From NCBI GenBank assembly GCA_020635205.1, contig JACKAE010000003.1, positions 992,001 to 1,056,000 on the forward strand: a stretch of 64,000 bases of DNA, in the 5' to 3' direction. The first letter of the stretch is position 1; each line of letters begins with the position of its first letter. The position numbers and the translations under genes were made by a program. The DNA is from Ignavibacteria bacterium (GTDB taxonomy: Bacteria; Bacteroidota; Ignavibacteria; OLB7). The notes beneath the pieces are model-generated. The model made no database searches. It had not been told where the DNA came from and saw only the letters and a program-made list of their open reading frames with translations. Positions 1-9,675 of the stretch are shown here, piece by piece.

Positions 1-2
1 TT

Positions 3-1760
3 GGCAATATCGTTCTCGACAACGCTCTCTATCAAGTGAGAGATGCTGGTGGCGGAGTACACAGGCTAATGCAGATTGACCTTGCCGCAATCCCGACAGA
101 TTCTCCGAAGCCTCCCCCACCTCTATCAGACCTCACCTGCACGACAGCTCAAAACAGAGATGTCGATCCGGCTGACCAGATTGACATTATGGTTCTCTAC
201 ACTGAAGAGGCAAAGATTGGAGCGGGGGGAAAAGAAGAGATCGAACTGGAGACGCTTCTGTCGGTGCAGGAGACAAACATCTCCTTTGCAGAGAGTGGTG
301 TCCTCTTCCACCTAAATCCAGTACACATCGGCCAAGTTGACTACGAAGAGACTGGTGACCTTGAGACTGGGTTAGACTGGCTATCGTTCGATGGTGAGGT
401 AGCCAAGCGACGGGAAGAATATGCCGCCGACATTGTTATCCTCCTCGCAGAGGAGAGTAGTAGAGAGATGTCGGGCATCTCCTATCTCATACCAAACGCT
501 CACCCTTTCTATGCTTGTGCTGCCTTCGGCGTAGTACAACGATATGCGGCAACCCTGAAGAACTCGTTCGGCCATGAAGTAGGGCACATCATGGGGAGCC
601 ACCACGACCGAGAGCACAACACAACCGGAAAGCCATTCTATCCCTTCGCATACGGATACGTCAACACTGCAAAGGGACAGCAGACAGTGATGGGGGTAAG
701 CTCGGCAACCAGAATTTACCGTTGGTCGAATCCTTTTCGCCAATACGATGGAAGTCCCACAGGAGTTAACAGTGGTCCCTCAACCACCTGCAATGCGTGT
801 GGACTGAATCAACGTGCCCTTACTGTTGCAAACTATCGAACTGCTGAAGGGAAGATTCCAAACGTCTGGATGAAACAGAGTTGGTACGACAACGGAAATG
901 ATTCACTCCACCTCGACTCAAACAGATATATCTGGAACGCTCCTTCAATTTGGCTTCGGCGGCGGAGAGATACCACCTTAACCCACCTCTATCAACATCA
1001 ATCTGCAAGTGAAGATACCAACTGGCTCTACGTACGCACCTTCAACAGTGGAGAGAGGAGTGTTGGCAGACTTGAGGTCTGGTTCTCAACAGCTTCTCTA
1101 TCGAACGTGGTCGACTCTTCCTGGAGTTGTTACTACTCCGAGTGCCACACGATTCCCTCCCGGATCGGAAAGATTGTGGAAATCCCCTGGACAAAAGAGA
1201 GGAGAACGAGTGGCTACATATTTCTGGCACGGTGGATAGAGGAAGGTAGTGATACAACGGAGGGATATCTCCCCGCGAATCTTCTCGACTACGTTGTGGA
1301 GAATCGGCAGGTCGCCCTACAAAACACTCAGGTTGTAGACCTTACCTATCCAACAGATGCCGTTGAGTTGAGTATCCCCTTCACAACGCTTGGCGACGCA
1401 ACCATTGAAATTATTCTCGAAGAATTGTTGTTGACCGGTACTTCCTACACATCCTCCTCAGCCGGAGGAAATATTCTGCTCGACTTCGGCAACCAACTTT
1501 TCACAGAAGTAGAGGGAGCAGAACGACTCCAGAGTGGAGTGTATCGCCTAACAGATAGTAGTTCTGCACGCTTTTCATTTTGCTCTGATGCGAGGGGCAG
1601 CGGAACAATCCTCCTTCGATTCGAGCGGCCGATGCGAAGTCCCTACGGTCTATATGCAGTTCGCTTCCTCCAGCGGGGGAAGGATAGAAGAATCACCGGC
1701 GGCATTACGTACTTGCTGAAAGTTCTCGACCACTTTCAATGGAGTGAACGGGATGAGTGA
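3..1760 (+). CDS. Secreted metzincin (reprolysin-like) zinc metalloprotease, 5'-truncated
   Basis: The reading frame is open from the first bases of the window, so the true start, and presumably a signal peptide, lies outside. A GTG at 36 is the first possible internal start but falls inside a conserved-looking stretch, so I treat the gene as partial. Near residue 191 of the visible frame is HEVGHIMGSHHD, the extended zinc motif HExxHxxGxxHD of metzincins. About 35 residues later TVMG followed by RIYRWSNP fits the Met-turn and the substrate-cleft segment seen in secreted reprolysin-type enzymes. A CxxC pair (CNAC) follows. The last 280 residues match nothing I recognise and may be a beta-rich binding domain. 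The gene overlaps the next one by 8 bases, which suggests co-translation. Protease assignment is firm; the substrate is unknown. Confidence 0.85.
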   Translation, partial: GNIVLDNALYQVRDAGGGVHRLMQIDLAAIPTDSPKPPPPLSDLTCTTAQNRDVDPADQIDIMVLYTEEAKIGAGGKEEIELETLLSVQETNISFAESGVLFHLNPVHIGQVDYEETGDLETGLDWLSFDGEVAKRREEYAADIVILLAEESSREMSGISYLIPNAHPFYACAAFGVVQRYAATLKNSFGHEVGHIMGSHHDREHNTTGKPFYPFAYGYVNTAKGQQTVMGVSSATRIYRWSNPFRQYDGSPTGVNSGPSTTCNACGLNQRALTVANYRTAEGKIPNVWMKQSWYDNGNDSLHLDSNRYIWNAPSIWLRRRRDTTLTHLYQHQSASEDTNWLYVRTFNSGERSVGRLEVWFSTASLSNVVDSSWSCYYSECHTIPSRIGKIVEIPWTKERRTSGYIFLARWIEEGSDTTEGYLPANLLDYVVENRQVALQNTQVVDLTYPTDAVELSIPFTTLGDATIEIILEELLLTGTSYTSSSAGGNILLDFGNQLFTEVEGAERLQSGVYRLTDSSSARFSFCSDARGSGTILLRFERPMRSPYGLYAVRFLQRGKDRRITGGITYLLKVLDHFQWSERDE

Positions 1761-3912
1761 TTGGACGACAACGATCGTTCTCAGGCAACTGTGGTTCGCT
1801 CTTCCATTCCTCTTCCTGATTGTTCGTGCAGAATCGCAAGGGCAGGAAGAAGGCGTAGAGAGGAGTGGGGAAGCGAACGTAGAAGAACGTTCCGGCATAA
1901 AGTCCAGCGGAGTACTGACCCTTTTTGGAGAGTTGTACGATGTAAACGAATCCGACACAGACCGCCGTCCAGACAAGTTCGGGCGAGTTGAACTAAACTC
2001 AACTCTCACCTTTGGCAGTACGTTCACTCTTCCCCTGATATTCGCGGTCTCCACAACAACGGGAAAGAGTGCAACATCCGAAGGGGAGCAGAGAACCTTC
2101 TGGCAGACGGTGAGTGATCCAGAAAACAATGTCAGCTTCTCCCCCACCTTCAACCGCTTTACTTTCCACGTCGGTTCACACACTCCGCAACTCTCCGAAC
2201 TGACCGGAAGCACCACGCAGATATTTGGCTTAGGAAGTAATATCTACACTAACAACCTTGACATTACTCTCTCCGGCGGCATCACGCAACCACACCTCTA
2301 CGTAGGTGAAGCGACGAGTGGAGAACGGCACCGGAGTCGAACAATGTTTGCCGGGAGAGTTGCACTCCACTATGGAGAAGATAGTGTTGGATTAAATCTG
2401 CTCTTCGCGAAGGATAGTAAGTTGGCGACAGAGAAAGTATCTGAGAACCACGGGATTCTCAACACAAACTTCTTAAGCAGCCTCAGCACAGACACCTCCT
2501 CTACGGCATATCAAACAATAGCGGAGAGAACGACATCTCGCGTCAACGAGGGAGATATTCTGGTAATACTCAAGAATGGTAAGGCGAAGGATACATTAAT
2601 TGTTCGGGAGCCAGACACGATCATTATTCTCAGTGGAACTCACTCCGGGGAGCCAATCGAATTCCGCGATACGAACTGGACAATCAAGGGGGGAGGAGCA
2701 CCCTACCCACTACAGAATCTGGTTGCCTCAATGAACACAACCGTGAAGATCGGAGAACACTGTAGAGTGTGGGGAGAAGGAGCTATCTCTATCACAACGG
2801 AGAACATCAATGATAGCAATTCAACCCTGAACTCCCTGGACTCTATACCGAAATTTCTGAAAGATATGCTCAACCTCAACGCAACCTCCCACGTTAACTT
2901 TGCCTCGAATCTTCGAGTTGAGTGGAGTGGGAAGCTCCCAACGAAGGAAGATCGTGGGGGAAGCAAGCCGATGGATACGTGGGATATAACTGACTGGAAA
3001 TTACGTCTCGACGGTAGCTGGATTGGGCCGGGATACTTCTCCGCCGCCTCACCCTGGATGAAGGGAGATCAACTCGACCTCCAGTTCTCTCCCGAAATCT
3101 CCTTCGGTAACTCAGGCTCGGAAGTCAACCTGCGGGGAAATATCGGCTGGAGTCGCGACGGTTCAGTGTTGAATATCATTGGCTTTTTCTGGCCTGACAC
3201 CACCGAGGAGAGAGCTTCCTCAGATATATCGAAGAAGATCACTCTTGAGGATATCGCCGCCACCACAGAACGTTGGGAAGGCTTTGTAGACATCGCTTGG
3301 CGTCGAGGGCGAACGTCCATCAATGGCAGATACAGGCGAGCAACGGTTCAGTTTTCATCTCCTTCTATAGATTCTACGAACAGATCGGACAGAGCCGAGT
3401 ACTACACCGAAATGGTCTCCCTCTCCCCGACATACAGAGTAGACAATCCTATTCTTAGCCAAGTTGTTGGAGGGATGGGTGTTCTCGTCACGAAGAGGGA
3501 AGATTACCGGAACGAGAGTGAATCACTCGACAACCGAACCTACGCGAAGTCCGAAAGAGCTGCTACTCTCAGTGGATACTATCGAGTACACCACAATAGA
3601 CTCCGAATCAGCGCAGACGTTAACGGTACGTATAGCCTCAGTCTCTCCAATCCCCGCTATGGGATTGAGGGGAGCGGAGGACTTGGAATCACCTACAGAT
3701 TCCAAAACCTGAATTTGCAACCACGCCTCTACTTCCAACTTGTGTCGAGAGAGGGTCTTGAATTGCAGAGGAGGATTGGGCTTCAACTGGACTGGAAGGT
3801 AACCAGCAGTGGTGTTGTTCACCTCAACCTCGGCAGCAATACGTTTCCCTCAAGCAACGAAAATTCGATAAGGGAGCTGACAGCTCAGCTCGCGACAACA
3901 TGGCACTGGTAA
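1753..3912 (+). CDS. Putative outer-membrane beta-barrel protein
   Basis: I chose the ATG at 1753, which has GGAG about 8 bases upstream, over the in-frame GTG at 1744. The product has about 719 residues. Residues 5-25 form a hydrophobic signal segment (WFALPFLFLIV) followed by a charged linker. The rest is rich in alternating polar/hydrophobic strands with aromatic belts, and the protein ends in TTWHW, a terminal aromatic pattern common in outer-membrane barrels. No plug domain or TonB box is obvious. It overlaps the upstream metalloprotease gene, so the two are probably made together; a transporter, anchor or surface receptor role is possible. The family was not recognised by name, so the barrel call rests on composition and both termini. 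Confidence 0.6.
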   Translation: MSDWTTTIVLRQLWFALPFLFLIVRAESQGQEEGVERSGEANVEERSGIKSSGVLTLFGELYDVNESDTDRRPDKFGRVELNSTLTFGSTFTLPLIFAVSTTTGKSATSEGEQRTFWQTVSDPENNVSFSPTFNRFTFHVGSHTPQLSELTGSTTQIFGLGSNIYTNNLDITLSGGITQPHLYVGEATSGERHRSRTMFAGRVALHYGEDSVGLNLLFAKDSKLATEKVSENHGILNTNFLSSLSTDTSSTAYQTIAERTTSRVNEGDILVILKNGKAKDTLIVREPDTIIILSGTHSGEPIEFRDTNWTIKGGGAPYPLQNLVASMNTTVKIGEHCRVWGEGAISITTENINDSNSTLNSLDSIPKFLKDMLNLNATSHVNFASNLRVEWSGKLPTKEDRGGSKPMDTWDITDWKLRLDGSWIGPGYFSAASPWMKGDQLDLQFSPEISFGNSGSEVNLRGNIGWSRDGSVLNIIGFFWPDTTEERASSDISKKITLEDIAATTERWEGFVDIAWRRGRTSINGRYRRATVQFSSPSIDSTNRSDRAEYYTEMVSLSPTYRVDNPILSQVVGGMGVLVTKREDYRNESESLDNRTYAKSERAATLSGYYRVHHNRLRISADVNGTYSLSLSNPRYGIEGSGGLGITYRFQNLNLQPRLYFQLVSREGLELQRRIGLQLDWKVTSSGVVHLNLGSNTFPSSNENSIRELTAQLATTWHW

Positions 3913-4103
3913 GGTGCTCAACCTATAGAATTTGTGAGAGGCACTCGCAACATGTTCAGTTCAGGCAACCATTCAAGAGAGTATACCATATCATATCTTG
4001 GCAATCTCTCCTAACTGCGAGACCGTATATATCAACTGAAGAAGAATTGGATTCTGTATTTTCCTGTTTGAGAGCAATGTAAACCACTCAGGCCACGGAG
4101 TTG

Positions 4104-7031
4104 ATGAGCATCAGGTCTCCCATAGTCAGCACTCCCCTCTCCGACCACCAAGCTGAACGTGCTGCCCATGAAGCCTTCGCTGCAAGTCGTAGGGTTGGAT
4201 ATCTTCCTCGGCCGGTCTACCACGACCGCCTGAACCGTCACGTCCTCTCCGAATCTTCTCCCCTCCTCCTCTACGCACCATCGGGAGCCGGGAAGAGTGC
4301 CCTTCTGGCAAACTGGGTTGACCGGTTTCGTCAGAGTCACCCAGAGGTTTTCACCGTTGAGCACTACGTTGGCATTGGTGGTGGGCGCGATCAAATTGGG
4401 TGGATGCGGCGTGTGGTGGCAGAGATAAAGGAACGATATAGTATCTCGGGCAACCTTCCCGACACTCCAGAACAACTGACGCACAGCTTCTCCGAGTGGC
4501 TTTGGTATGCCCACCGCAAGCCATCTGATGCAGCCGAGCCAACCCTCCTACTTATTCTCGACGGATTGAATCAACTGCCAGATGGTGGCAAAGATATCTC
4601 CTGGCTCCCCGAAGGGATGCCGGGGGGTGTCTCCCTGATTCTGAGCACGACAAACCTTGACACCCGTGAGGTTGTGGAGAAACGGTCGTGGCATCTAATG
4701 GAAGTAGAACCACTCTCGGCGCGAGAACGTAGGAGCGTTGTAGGACAGTTTCTTCGCGAACGGAAAGTAGTTGCCGAAAAGAACGTGCTCGGCAAGCTCG
4801 CCGAAGATAAGACCAGTGGCAACCCACTCCTACTCCGAATTCGGCTTGAAGAGGTAGGCCAACTACCGCGCGGGGTGAAGGCTGAAAAAGAGATCAACGA
4901 CCTTCTCAACGCCGAGTCGTTAGATGAGATGTACTCCCACATGCTCGCCCGAGCCGAGAGAGAACATGGTCTCGAGAAAATCAAGGAACTCTTCTCCTAC
5001 CTCGCCTTAGCCGAGAATGAACTCCTCATAAGTGAACTCGAAAGGCTCTGCAACGGGGGAGAGAATCTTTCCGCGCTGATCCAACGGATGAGTTTTCACT
5101 TCACGATCCACAACGAAAGCCTTCGCTTCCACCACACTTCGCTCCGGAACGCGAGTCTCGAACGGTATCTTCAAGCACCGGAGAGTGTCGAGAAGACGAG
5201 AGCTTTGCTTGCAAACTTCTTCGCAGCACTCCCCCCCTCCCGCCGAACTGCATCGGAGGCAGCCCACCACTTCCACGAACTTGCGCGCTGGAACGACTTA
5301 GCAACCTTCCTGACCCACATCCCCATCCAACAAGTTCTCTGGAACGATGAGAGTCGCTACGACTACATGATCCACTGGCGGGCAGCCGAGCAACACCTCG
5401 ACATTGCGGGTATCTGTGTTCGGCACGTTGAATCTGAAGCTAAGGAGATTGGGTCGGAGACAGAGTCGACCGAGGCACTGATCCGCACCGGATCAATCCT
5501 GCAAATCACCGGCCATACCTCCACCGCACTGAAGTTCTTTACCAACGCACTAACCCACGCCCGTGAGACAGAAGAACCGGCACTGGTAGCCAAGGCATAC
5601 AAAGACTGTGGGACTATCAACTGGCGACTCGGAAATCAGGAAGAGGCGCGCGAGCATTTTCTTCACGGGATAGAAAAAGCCGAAGAGTCTGGGAATCAAC
5701 GTCTCTGGGCCACAATCATGGGAAATCTCGGGAACCTTGAACTTTCTCGGGGAAACTACCGCGAAGCAATTCGGCTACAGGAAGTCAACCTGCAAGAGGC
5801 TGAGAAGAATAACGATACTCAGGAGATAGCCCGTATCTACGGCAACCTCGGAAGTAGCTATCTGGAGTTGCGAGAATTCGACAAGGCAGAGCAATGCTTT
5901 CAGAAAATGTTGGTGTTGGCTGAGACAACCAACAACGCACGCCGAACGGCAATGGCACTTGGATCGATGGGAATACTGTATAGTAGACAGGGGAATACAA
6001 GTGCGGCACTGAAACAGTATGCAGAGCAAAAGAAAATTGTCGACCGAATTGGAGACAAAGAGCAAGTAGCAATTGTAACTGGGAACAGTGCGATCCTCTA
6101 CTTAAACAGAGGACAGTACAAGCAAGCTCTCAAGCAGTTTCAACAGATGGAAGAGATTGGCTATGCAATTGGTAATCCTCGTTGTATTGCCGTGGCCTGC
6201 GCTGGAATGGCAGACACCTTCTTAGCCCAGAAATTACCTGACAGAGCAGAACCCTACATACATCAGGCAGAAATACAGTACAAAAGACTTGAAAACACTC
6301 AGGGCTATATCACAATGCTTCTACGTCTCGCTTTAGTTGAGCTACAACGCAAGAACTACAGGCGTGCACTCCTTTTTTCCGAAGAAGGACTCCAACTGGC
6401 TCGGGATACAAAAGCTCAGCACCTCGTAACTATGATGTTGAACCACACAGGTCAGATATTGATCCACCTCAACCAACTGGACGCCGCAGAACACCATTTT
6501 CGAGAAGCATTGCAGTTGAGCCAAAAGCTCAACAACCGCCTCGAAGAGCTGCAAAGCACGTTTGGAATAGGACGCATCCAAAGAGAACGGGGGAATATTA
6601 CCGAAGCTTTCACCTGTTATGAAAAGGGGTTAGATATTGCTGAAAAGTTGAAGACAACAACCAACATGGAAGAATCATTCTGTCAAGCACTCTATACATC
6701 AATTGAATACTCTGTAAGGAGACACTCCAACAATGATAAAGGAGACTGGATCAGACAACTGGATCGGATACTTCTCTTTTGCTCACAACAGAATATCTCT
6801 GTTACTACCAAATCTATTCTGCAACTGTTTGATCTCTGGCGAAGTAATCCTACACCCTCTGCTAAACAGATCGGTACGCTCCTCTCTTCAATCGAAAATA
6901 TTGAAGAACGTACCGATGCTGTCCATGCACTGCTGCTATTGGCAACTTCTACCGCATCCCCCCTTCTCCCGGAAATACAGTTGCTTGCTGAAGAACTTTC
7001 TATGGTTGCCCAAAGTCGTCAACCAGTATAG
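4104..7031 (+). CDS. STAND-type P-loop NTPase with TPR repeats, lacking DUF4062
   Basis: The start at ATG 4104 has GGAG 4-7 bases upstream; a TTG sits directly before it. The product has about 975 residues. Residues 12-35 (AFAASRRVGYLPRP) match the linker that precedes the NTPase in the array genes at 31625-62376. The P-loop APSGAGKS is at residues 58-65 and a Walker B-like LLILDGLNQL follows about 90 residues later. The segment LRFHHTSLRNASLERYL corresponds to the end of the winged-helix region. TPRs run from about residue 455 to 845 in units near 40 residues. Compared with the array paralogues it lacks the N-terminal DUF4062 domain and the C-terminal cap. The 190 bases upstream hold no recognisable DUF4062 remnant. 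It is likely a regulatory or conflict ATPase whose partner effector, if any, is encoded elsewhere. Confidence 0.8.
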   Translation: MSIRSPIVSTPLSDHQAERAAHEAFAASRRVGYLPRPVYHDRLNRHVLSESSPLLLYAPSGAGKSALLANWVDRFRQSHPEVFTVEHYVGIGGGRDQIGWMRRVVAEIKERYSISGNLPDTPEQLTHSFSEWLWYAHRKPSDAAEPTLLLILDGLNQLPDGGKDISWLPEGMPGGVSLILSTTNLDTREVVEKRSWHLMEVEPLSARERRSVVGQFLRERKVVAEKNVLGKLAEDKTSGNPLLLRIRLEEVGQLPRGVKAEKEINDLLNAESLDEMYSHMLARAEREHGLEKIKELFSYLALAENELLISELERLCNGGENLSALIQRMSFHFTIHNESLRFHHTSLRNASLERYLQAPESVEKTRALLANFFAALPPSRRTASEAAHHFHELARWNDLATFLTHIPIQQVLWNDESRYDYMIHWRAAEQHLDIAGICVRHVESEAKEIGSETESTEALIRTGSILQITGHTSTALKFFTNALTHARETEEPALVAKAYKDCGTINWRLGNQEEAREHFLHGIEKAEESGNQRLWATIMGNLGNLELSRGNYREAIRLQEVNLQEAEKNNDTQEIARIYGNLGSSYLELREFDKAEQCFQKMLVLAETTNNARRTAMALGSMGILYSRQGNTSAALKQYAEQKKIVDRIGDKEQVAIVTGNSAILYLNRGQYKQALKQFQQMEEIGYAIGNPRCIAVACAGMADTFLAQKLPDRAEPYIHQAEIQYKRLENTQGYITMLLRLALVELQRKNYRRALLFSEEGLQLARDTKAQHLVTMMLNHTGQILIHLNQLDAAEHHFREALQLSQKLNNRLEELQSTFGIGRIQRERGNITEAFTCYEKGLDIAEKLKTTTNMEESFCQALYTSIEYSVRRHSNNDKGDWIRQLDRILLFCSQQNISVTTKSILQLFDLWRSNPTPSAKQIGTLLSSIENIEERTDAVHALLLLATSTASPLLPEIQLLAEELSMVAQSRQPV

Positions 7032-7052
7032 CCGATTCATTCCAACTTCCCT

Positions 7053-7493
7053 TTAGTTCACTTCCCAGTTCGTGCCGTCGTATATCAACGTCACTGTTGT
7101 CGGAGGGTTCGAGTAAACGAAGACTGGCCAAGGATTGTATGGTGATGAACTTGCTTGATTAAAGCCTCGAAGTGTCATTGATGAACCCAGTTGAGCTTCA
7201 GTAAGCTCAGCTCCCTGAACTTCCAAGAAGCTGGACTGACCACTCAACGATATAAAGTGAAGCCCTGTCCCTCCTCGCTCTTCGATATTCAACGTGACCT
7301 TTTCGCCTTGCGTAAACTTAGCCGAACTCATTTGAACCTGGACTGTTTCTGGCTCAATGTTTACCGGATCCTCACCCCCAACACTGCCATTATCGATCAT
7401 TACAATCTCGTCTGGCGAGGTCAACAACAGATAAACAACAAACCATCCTGCAGCGGCAAGAACAATCAAGCCATACCTATAAAACTTCTCCAT
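7053..7493 (-). CDS. Small membrane-anchored extracytoplasmic protein, unknown function
   Basis: The 146-residue protein starts MEKFYRYG and has one hydrophobic helix at about residues 8-25 (LIVLAAAGWFVVYLLL). This is followed by a polar beta-rich domain of about 110 residues, so it is probably an uncleaved anchor or signal peptide facing the periplasm. No family was recognised. AGGAG lies about 7 bases before the ATG and is buried in a hairpin (see 7498-7526). The gene converges with the STAND ATPase gene at 4104-7031, with only 21 bases between the stops. Confidence 0.7.
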   Translation of the reverse strand: MEKFYRYGLIVLAAAGWFVVYLLLTSPDEIVMIDNGSVGGEDPVNIEPETVQVQMSSAKFTQGEKVTLNIEERGGTGLHFISLSGQSSFLEVQGAELTEAQLGSSMTLRGFNQASSSPYNPWPVFVYSNPPTTVTLIYDGTNWEVN

Positions 7494-7497
7494 GACT

Positions 7498-7526
7498 AAC
7501 TCCTGATTAGTGATCAGGGGGGAGTT
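7498..7526 (-). promoter_or_regulatory. Hairpin covering the ribosome binding site of the 7053-7493 gene
   Basis: On the minus strand the 10-base arm ATCAGGAGTT (7498-7507) pairs with AACTCC...TGAT (7513-7526), leaving a bulge of four C and a 5-base loop. The 3' arm contains the AGGAG Shine-Dalgarno sequence just before the ATG. Such a fold could hide the site and make translation conditional. No known riboswitch or RNA thermometer class was recognised. Confidence 0.45.
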
Positions 7527-7789
7527 AACACTTTTCGATAAACTACCATCCCCCTACGAATCTGTATAAACCCAGTTCCAGTGAATTCTGGAACTCACTG
7601 GATTCAGGGAGTGCTCGATTGCCCACACCTCCACACTTTGCGTTCTCTCCACAGCCTCTCTGCACCTGAACGTGGCCGGTCTGAATTCATAAGTGGTGAG
7701 AGGGTAGGACGGAAGGAACGCATGTAGTATGTTCAGGCTATCGAACTTCCCTACGTGAAACGATATTGCCTGAAGGAATTCCGGACAAG

Positions 7790-9367
7790 ATGCAGACCGA
7801 GCCATCAACATCAAACGAGCCGCAGAGAAGCGAGCAGAGAGAATTGCAGGGCGCACGTAAGTATCGCAACGCATTGGCTGATGCTCTGGCACTCTTGGCC
7901 ACATTGCCTTCTCCCGATGAGACAGGAGAGCGAGCAAAAGCACTCTGCCACCTCGGCGATATTTACTCAGAACTTGGAGATTATCCCGAGGCTCTCAACT
8001 ACTACCTGCAATCGCTCGGTGAGTATGAGGAGAGTGGGAACTATTCTTCGAGTGGTGTTGCCCTCCACTCAATCGGCATTGTCTACGGACGCATCGGCGA
8101 TTACGAAACAGCGTTAGAGTATCTCTCACGTAGCCGTCTTCTCTTTCGAGAGACCGGAAATAGCCTTATGGAAGTAAACACCATCCGCAATATCGGCGCA
8201 CTCCACCTTGAGCGTGGAGATTTGGACAAAGCGGTAGAGCACGAGCTTCGCACGCTTACGATCTACGATATGATTGGCGACAAGGTGAATGCCGCCGCAG
8301 CGCTGATTACGTTGGGAGATATTCACGAGAAGAAGAAGGAGCCAGAACTGGCTCTCTCATTCTATGTGCGAGCTTCGGAGACGTTGCAGGAGACCGAAGA
8401 GCAGAAACTCTTCACCGATGCCCTGCTCCGCGTGGGCCGGGTCTACCGTGAGACAGGGAACGCGGAAGGAGCACGCTTTGCTTTGGAGCAGGGGATGGTG
8501 ATGGTAAGAGATATTGCCGATCGGCAACTTGAGTATCAGTTCCACCTTGAACTCTCCCTCACGTTTGAAGAACTTGGGGAGTTTCGCGAGTCGCTCTACC
8601 ACGCCCGCCGCTACGCTGTTATTCGCGAAGAGTTTGTCAACGAAGAACGGAATCGCGCGGTTGCCGAACTACAGATGCGATTCGACCTTGAACGGACGTT
8701 GAAAGAAGAAGAGTTGCGAAGACAGCACGACGTAACCCGCGCAGTATTGGAGACCCAAGAAGGAGAACGGCGACGCATTGCTGGAGACCTTCACGACGGT
8801 GTCGGACAGACGTTGGCTGCCACACGACTAAACTTGCTTCGGATTCGAGATGAGTTGAGGGAGGAGGAGAGTCAGGCGTGGGAACGCTCGCTGCAACTTC
8901 TGGAGAAAGCCTCGGGAGATGTTCGCACAATCTCCCATACCCTCGGCTCCAGCACACTCCGCGAACTTGGTCTGGAGGCTGCACTGCGAGAGATGATTAG
9001 CGACATGAGTGGGGCGAACAGCTTGGTGATAACCTTGCAGACCGAAATCCTCGGGAAAGATATTCCCGAATTTATTTCTCTCGGTCTCTTCCGTGTGGCG
9101 CAAGAACTAATCTCCAACATCGTTCGCCACGCGGAGGCATCGGAAGGAACACTGCAACTGATGCGCCGGGAGAATAAGCTAATTTTGATGGCTGAAGATA
9201 ACGGCGTTGGCTTCGACACAAATGCAAAGCGAGATGGAATGGGGACGAGAAATATCGAAACTCGCGTTAAGGCAATGAGAGGAACTGTCCAATTCGATTC
9301 TCACCCCGGCTACGGCACAACAATCACAGTGGAAGTCGACGTGAAGGAATTGGAAGAGGAGTCGTGA
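7790..9367 (+). CDS. TPR-containing sensor histidine kinase (HisKA_3/HATPase type)
   Basis: A start at ATG 7790 gives about 525 residues; a TTG at 7766 would add eight codons and has a weaker context. Residues 39-277 are TPRs. A short coiled region leads to ERRRIAGDLHDGVGQT, the H-box of the NarX/DesK-like HisKA_3 family, with the phosphorylated histidine at about residue 335. The ATPase domain at residues 430-518 has the N-box ELISNIVRHA, the G1 box DNGVGFD and the G2 box GMGTRNIETR. No transmembrane segment is visible, so it is probably a cytosolic kinase that senses through its TPR domain. The response regulator at 9676 is the obvious partner, although a 308-base repeat-bearing gap separates them. 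Confidence 0.9.
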   Translation: MQTEPSTSNEPQRSEQRELQGARKYRNALADALALLATLPSPDETGERAKALCHLGDIYSELGDYPEALNYYLQSLGEYEESGNYSSSGVALHSIGIVYGRIGDYETALEYLSRSRLLFRETGNSLMEVNTIRNIGALHLERGDLDKAVEHELRTLTIYDMIGDKVNAAAALITLGDIHEKKKEPELALSFYVRASETLQETEEQKLFTDALLRVGRVYRETGNAEGARFALEQGMVMVRDIADRQLEYQFHLELSLTFEELGEFRESLYHARRYAVIREEFVNEERNRAVAELQMRFDLERTLKEEELRRQHDVTRAVLETQEGERRRIAGDLHDGVGQTLAATRLNLLRIRDELREEESQAWERSLQLLEKASGDVRTISHTLGSSTLRELGLEAALREMISDMSGANSLVITLQTEILGKDIPEFISLGLFRVAQELISNIVRHAEASEGTLQLMRRENKLILMAEDNGVGFDTNAKRDGMGTRNIETRVKAMRGTVQFDSHPGYGTTITVEVDVKELEEES

Positions 9368-9675
9368 AGAGCAGATTCGGTCTCTTCAACTACTCTCAGC
9401 GTTGCTGAATCCTTAGGAATGAGAAGCCTTTCATCTGTCACTCTGAACGCAGCAACGCGGAGTGAAGAGTCTCGCACGTCTTGTAGAGAAAAGCCTGAAT
9501 GTTGTAGATATCCCGCGAGGTTACCTCTGATGGGTACTTCCTTCGACAGTCTTCAAGAGACATCGGAATAACGGCTGGTCTGCTCTCAACGTTGCTGAAT
9601 CCTCGCACCCCATGAACAAGGTTTTGGAGTCACCCTGCTTAGGAATCGAACGTCAGAATAATCGGGAGAAAAACC
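9368..9675. repeat. Intergenic region with short dispersed repeats
   Basis: No gene is supported here. A 23-base sequence (CTCTCA-G/A-CGTTGCTGAATCCT) occurs at 9391-9413 and 9581-9603, 190 bases apart. Around 9436-9475 is a CACTCTGAACGCAGC...GGAGTGAAGAGTCTCG stretch that resembles the interspersed TCTGAACGAAGTGAAGAATCT-type repeats seen in many bacterial genomes. A GGGAGAA Shine-Dalgarno sequence ends the region before the response regulator. Confidence 0.45.

Noticed and set aside
3900..4082. 60-codon frame before the STAND gene
   Set aside because: It has no ribosome site, no recognisable sequence and no similarity to DUF4062.
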